Below, piece by piece: positions 15,320-16,619 of a stretch of 16,619 nucleotides of DNA. A program made the position numbers and the translations under genes. Positions within the stretch are counted from its first letter, which is position 1. Every line of letters starts with the position of its first letter. This DNA comes from Cellvibrionales bacterium UBA5860 (lineage in GTDB: Bacteria; Pseudomonadota; Gammaproteobacteria; Pseudomonadales; Porticoccaceae), in contig DJFY01000077.1 of the NCBI GenBank assembly GCA_002431545.1, positions 1-16,619 of the forward strand, given 5' to 3'. The notes beneath the pieces are model-generated. The model ran no database searches, had not been told where the DNA came from, and was given only the letters and a program-made list of their open reading frames with translations.

Positions 15320-16619
15320 GTGAGTCGAGCGAGCGCTACGGGTGCCTCGCTACCCGCGCTGTCCAGCCCCTTCGTCGTGCTGCTCGATAACCAGGGCTGC
15401 ATCAGGCAACTGAACAGCAGTGCCTGCCGGCTACTCGAAGCCCGGCCGGAAGAAATAATGGGCAAGGTTTGGTTTTCGCTCTGCATACCCGAGGCCTGGC
15501 GCGCATTTGCCATCAAGGTGTTTCGGCAGACATTGGCCAAGGGGCTCCAGGATCCAGCTTTTTATATCACCGCACCCCTACAAAGCGCTTCCGGTCAACA
15601 ATACCGCCTGGACTGGTATGTTGAACCCCTGTTCGACAACGAGGGTATCTCCGGCGCCATACTCACAGGCCTGCACGCCGGCAGCGAGGCAGCCGGTTCT
15701 GCGGAGGACGATGTTTTCTTGCAAGCTACGGCTCAAAACCAGGCTGTGCTCGACAACGCGGCCGAAGCCATTATCAACGTCGACATACACGGCACCATCA
15801 CCGGCGCCAATAAAGCCACCGCTTCGATATTTGGCTACACCATCGACGAATTGATCGGCCAGAACATTAATTCGCTTCTGCCAGAAGCAAACGGTCATTC
15901 TGGCAAGATTCCCGAAGCCGTCGGCAGCCAGTCGGGACCGGCCCTATCACCGATTAAAGGTCGAGAACTGACAGGCCACAGAAAGGACCGCTCCGAGATC
16001 ACACTGGAACTCTACGTGACCGAGGTAAACGTGCACGACAAAACCAGTTATACCTGGGTGATCAGAGATGTTAGTGAACGGCGCGCTACAGAACTTCAGC
16101 TACGGCAGAATACAGAAGAACTACAGCTGACGCGGGATCGGCTTGCCCACCTCGACCGCCTCCATATCGCCGCGGAAATGTCGACGGGTATCGCCCACGA
16201 GCTCAACCAGCCTCTGGCGGCCATAGCCATGTACGCCCAGGCTTGCAGGCGCGCAGCGCAAAACAGCTACGCCGACAATGAACTATTGCTGGACAGCCTG
16301 TCGCGTATCGACGAACAGGCGCAGCGGGCCGGCGAAGTGATTCGCAGCCTTCACTCCCTGGTCAGCAAACAGAAACCTCGACGGGAATTATCGGATATCA
16401 ACGAACTGCTCCATAATACTGTCGAACTGGCGCGCATGAACATCGACGCCCACGGTATTGCCATCGAATACCAGTTATCGGGTCATTTACCGAAAATCAG
16501 GGTGGTTTACCCGCAGATCCAACAAGTCTTGCTGAATCTGATCCGCAATGCCTGCGATGCCTTGTCGGCCAGTCGAGTAAAAGACAAAAAAATCGCTATC
16601 GCAAGCGAACTGGATAACG
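15320..16619 (+). CDS. Two-PAS sensor histidine kinase, FixL-like (partial, 3' end missing)
   Basis: The first 433 residues are present; the frame is open at the window end. It starts at GTG 15320, with GAGG about six bases upstream; no in-frame ATG precedes the conserved part. There is no transmembrane segment, so it is cytosolic. PAS 1 spans about 14-118 and PAS 2 about 140-252 (AAEAIINVDIHGTITGAN, FGYTIDELIGQNINSLLPEA). A short coiled linker is followed by the HisKA domain with phospho-acceptor H293 in STGIAHELNQPLAAIAMYAQ, then the start of the ATPase domain with the N box VLLNLIRNACDAL (N410). HELNQPLAAI is typical of the FixL/DctB/TtrS group. PAS 2 aligns with FixL: H193 in NGHSGKI falls at the haem-ligand position (compare RHDSYI), and R215 in KGRELTG matches the FixL arginine that contacts oxygen. 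The second FixL arginine (R206) is not conserved. A FixJ-type regulator would be expected downstream. Confidence 0.9.
   Translation, partial: MSRASATGASLPALSSPFVVLLDNQGCIRQLNSSACRLLEARPEEIMGKVWFSLCIPEAWRAFAIKVFRQTLAKGLQDPAFYITAPLQSASGQQYRLDWYVEPLFDNEGISGAILTGLHAGSEAAGSAEDDVFLQATAQNQAVLDNAAEAIINVDIHGTITGANKATASIFGYTIDELIGQNINSLLPEANGHSGKIPEAVGSQSGPALSPIKGRELTGHRKDRSEITLELYVTEVNVHDKTSYTWVIRDVSERRATELQLRQNTEELQLTRDRLAHLDRLHIAAEMSTGIAHELNQPLAAIAMYAQACRRAAQNSYADNELLLDSLSRIDEQAQRAGEVIRSLHSLVSKQKPRRELSDINELLHNTVELARMNIDAHGIAIEYQLSGHLPKIRVVYPQIQQVLLNLIRNACDALSASRVKDKKIAIASELDN

Overview
The window is a compact glycogen and central-carbon cluster from a proteobacterium. It is probably a gammaproteobacterium, because FbaB, GlgC and GlgB read closest to the enterobacterial enzymes as I remember them; this is inference, with no rRNA or marker gene to settle it. 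Coding density is high, base composition looks even across the genes, and I see no insertion sequence, tRNA, CRISPR array or sign of recent transfer.

Layout from left to right: (1) the C-terminal end of a P-type cation ATPase (+); (2) class I fructose-bisphosphate aldolase fbaB (+); (3) a leftward block of a two-CBS-domain protein, glgB and glgA, lying 5847 to 1455; (4) a 392-bp divergent intergenic region; (5) a rightward, translationally coupled block glgC - GH57 glycosidase - malQ (6240-10679); (6) a divergent GAPDH gene with its own promoter (10865-11866); (7) a leftward pair, alpha-glucan phosphorylase glgP then a DUF3775 protein; (8) a 345-bp divergent region; (9) the first 433 residues of a soluble two-PAS histidine kinase (+) that runs off the window.

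Together the genes cover glycogen synthesis (GlgC makes ADP-glucose, GlgA extends, GlgB branches), breakdown and trimming (GlgP, MalQ, GH57), and two lower-glycolysis/gluconeogenesis steps (FbaB, GAPDH).

The most notable signal is regulatory. The pattern TTGA-N6-TCAA, the core of the FNR/Anr/FixK-type site, occurs five times in my reading of the window. Each copy lies just upstream of a transcription unit: fbaB, the CBS-glgBA/glgC divergent region (two copies), gap, and glgP. For four of them a recognisable -10 element sits 21-22 bp beyond the box, the geometry of a class II FNR-dependent promoter. For glgP that geometry falls on the first possible start codon and suggests a start 15 codons further in. 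The flanking kinase resembles the oxygen sensor FixL, including a candidate haem histidine. The working hypothesis is an oxygen-responsive glycogen/glycolysis regulon with a FixL-like sensor beside it. A second oddity is glgB, whose strong ribosome-binding site points at an AUC codon rather than a normal start.
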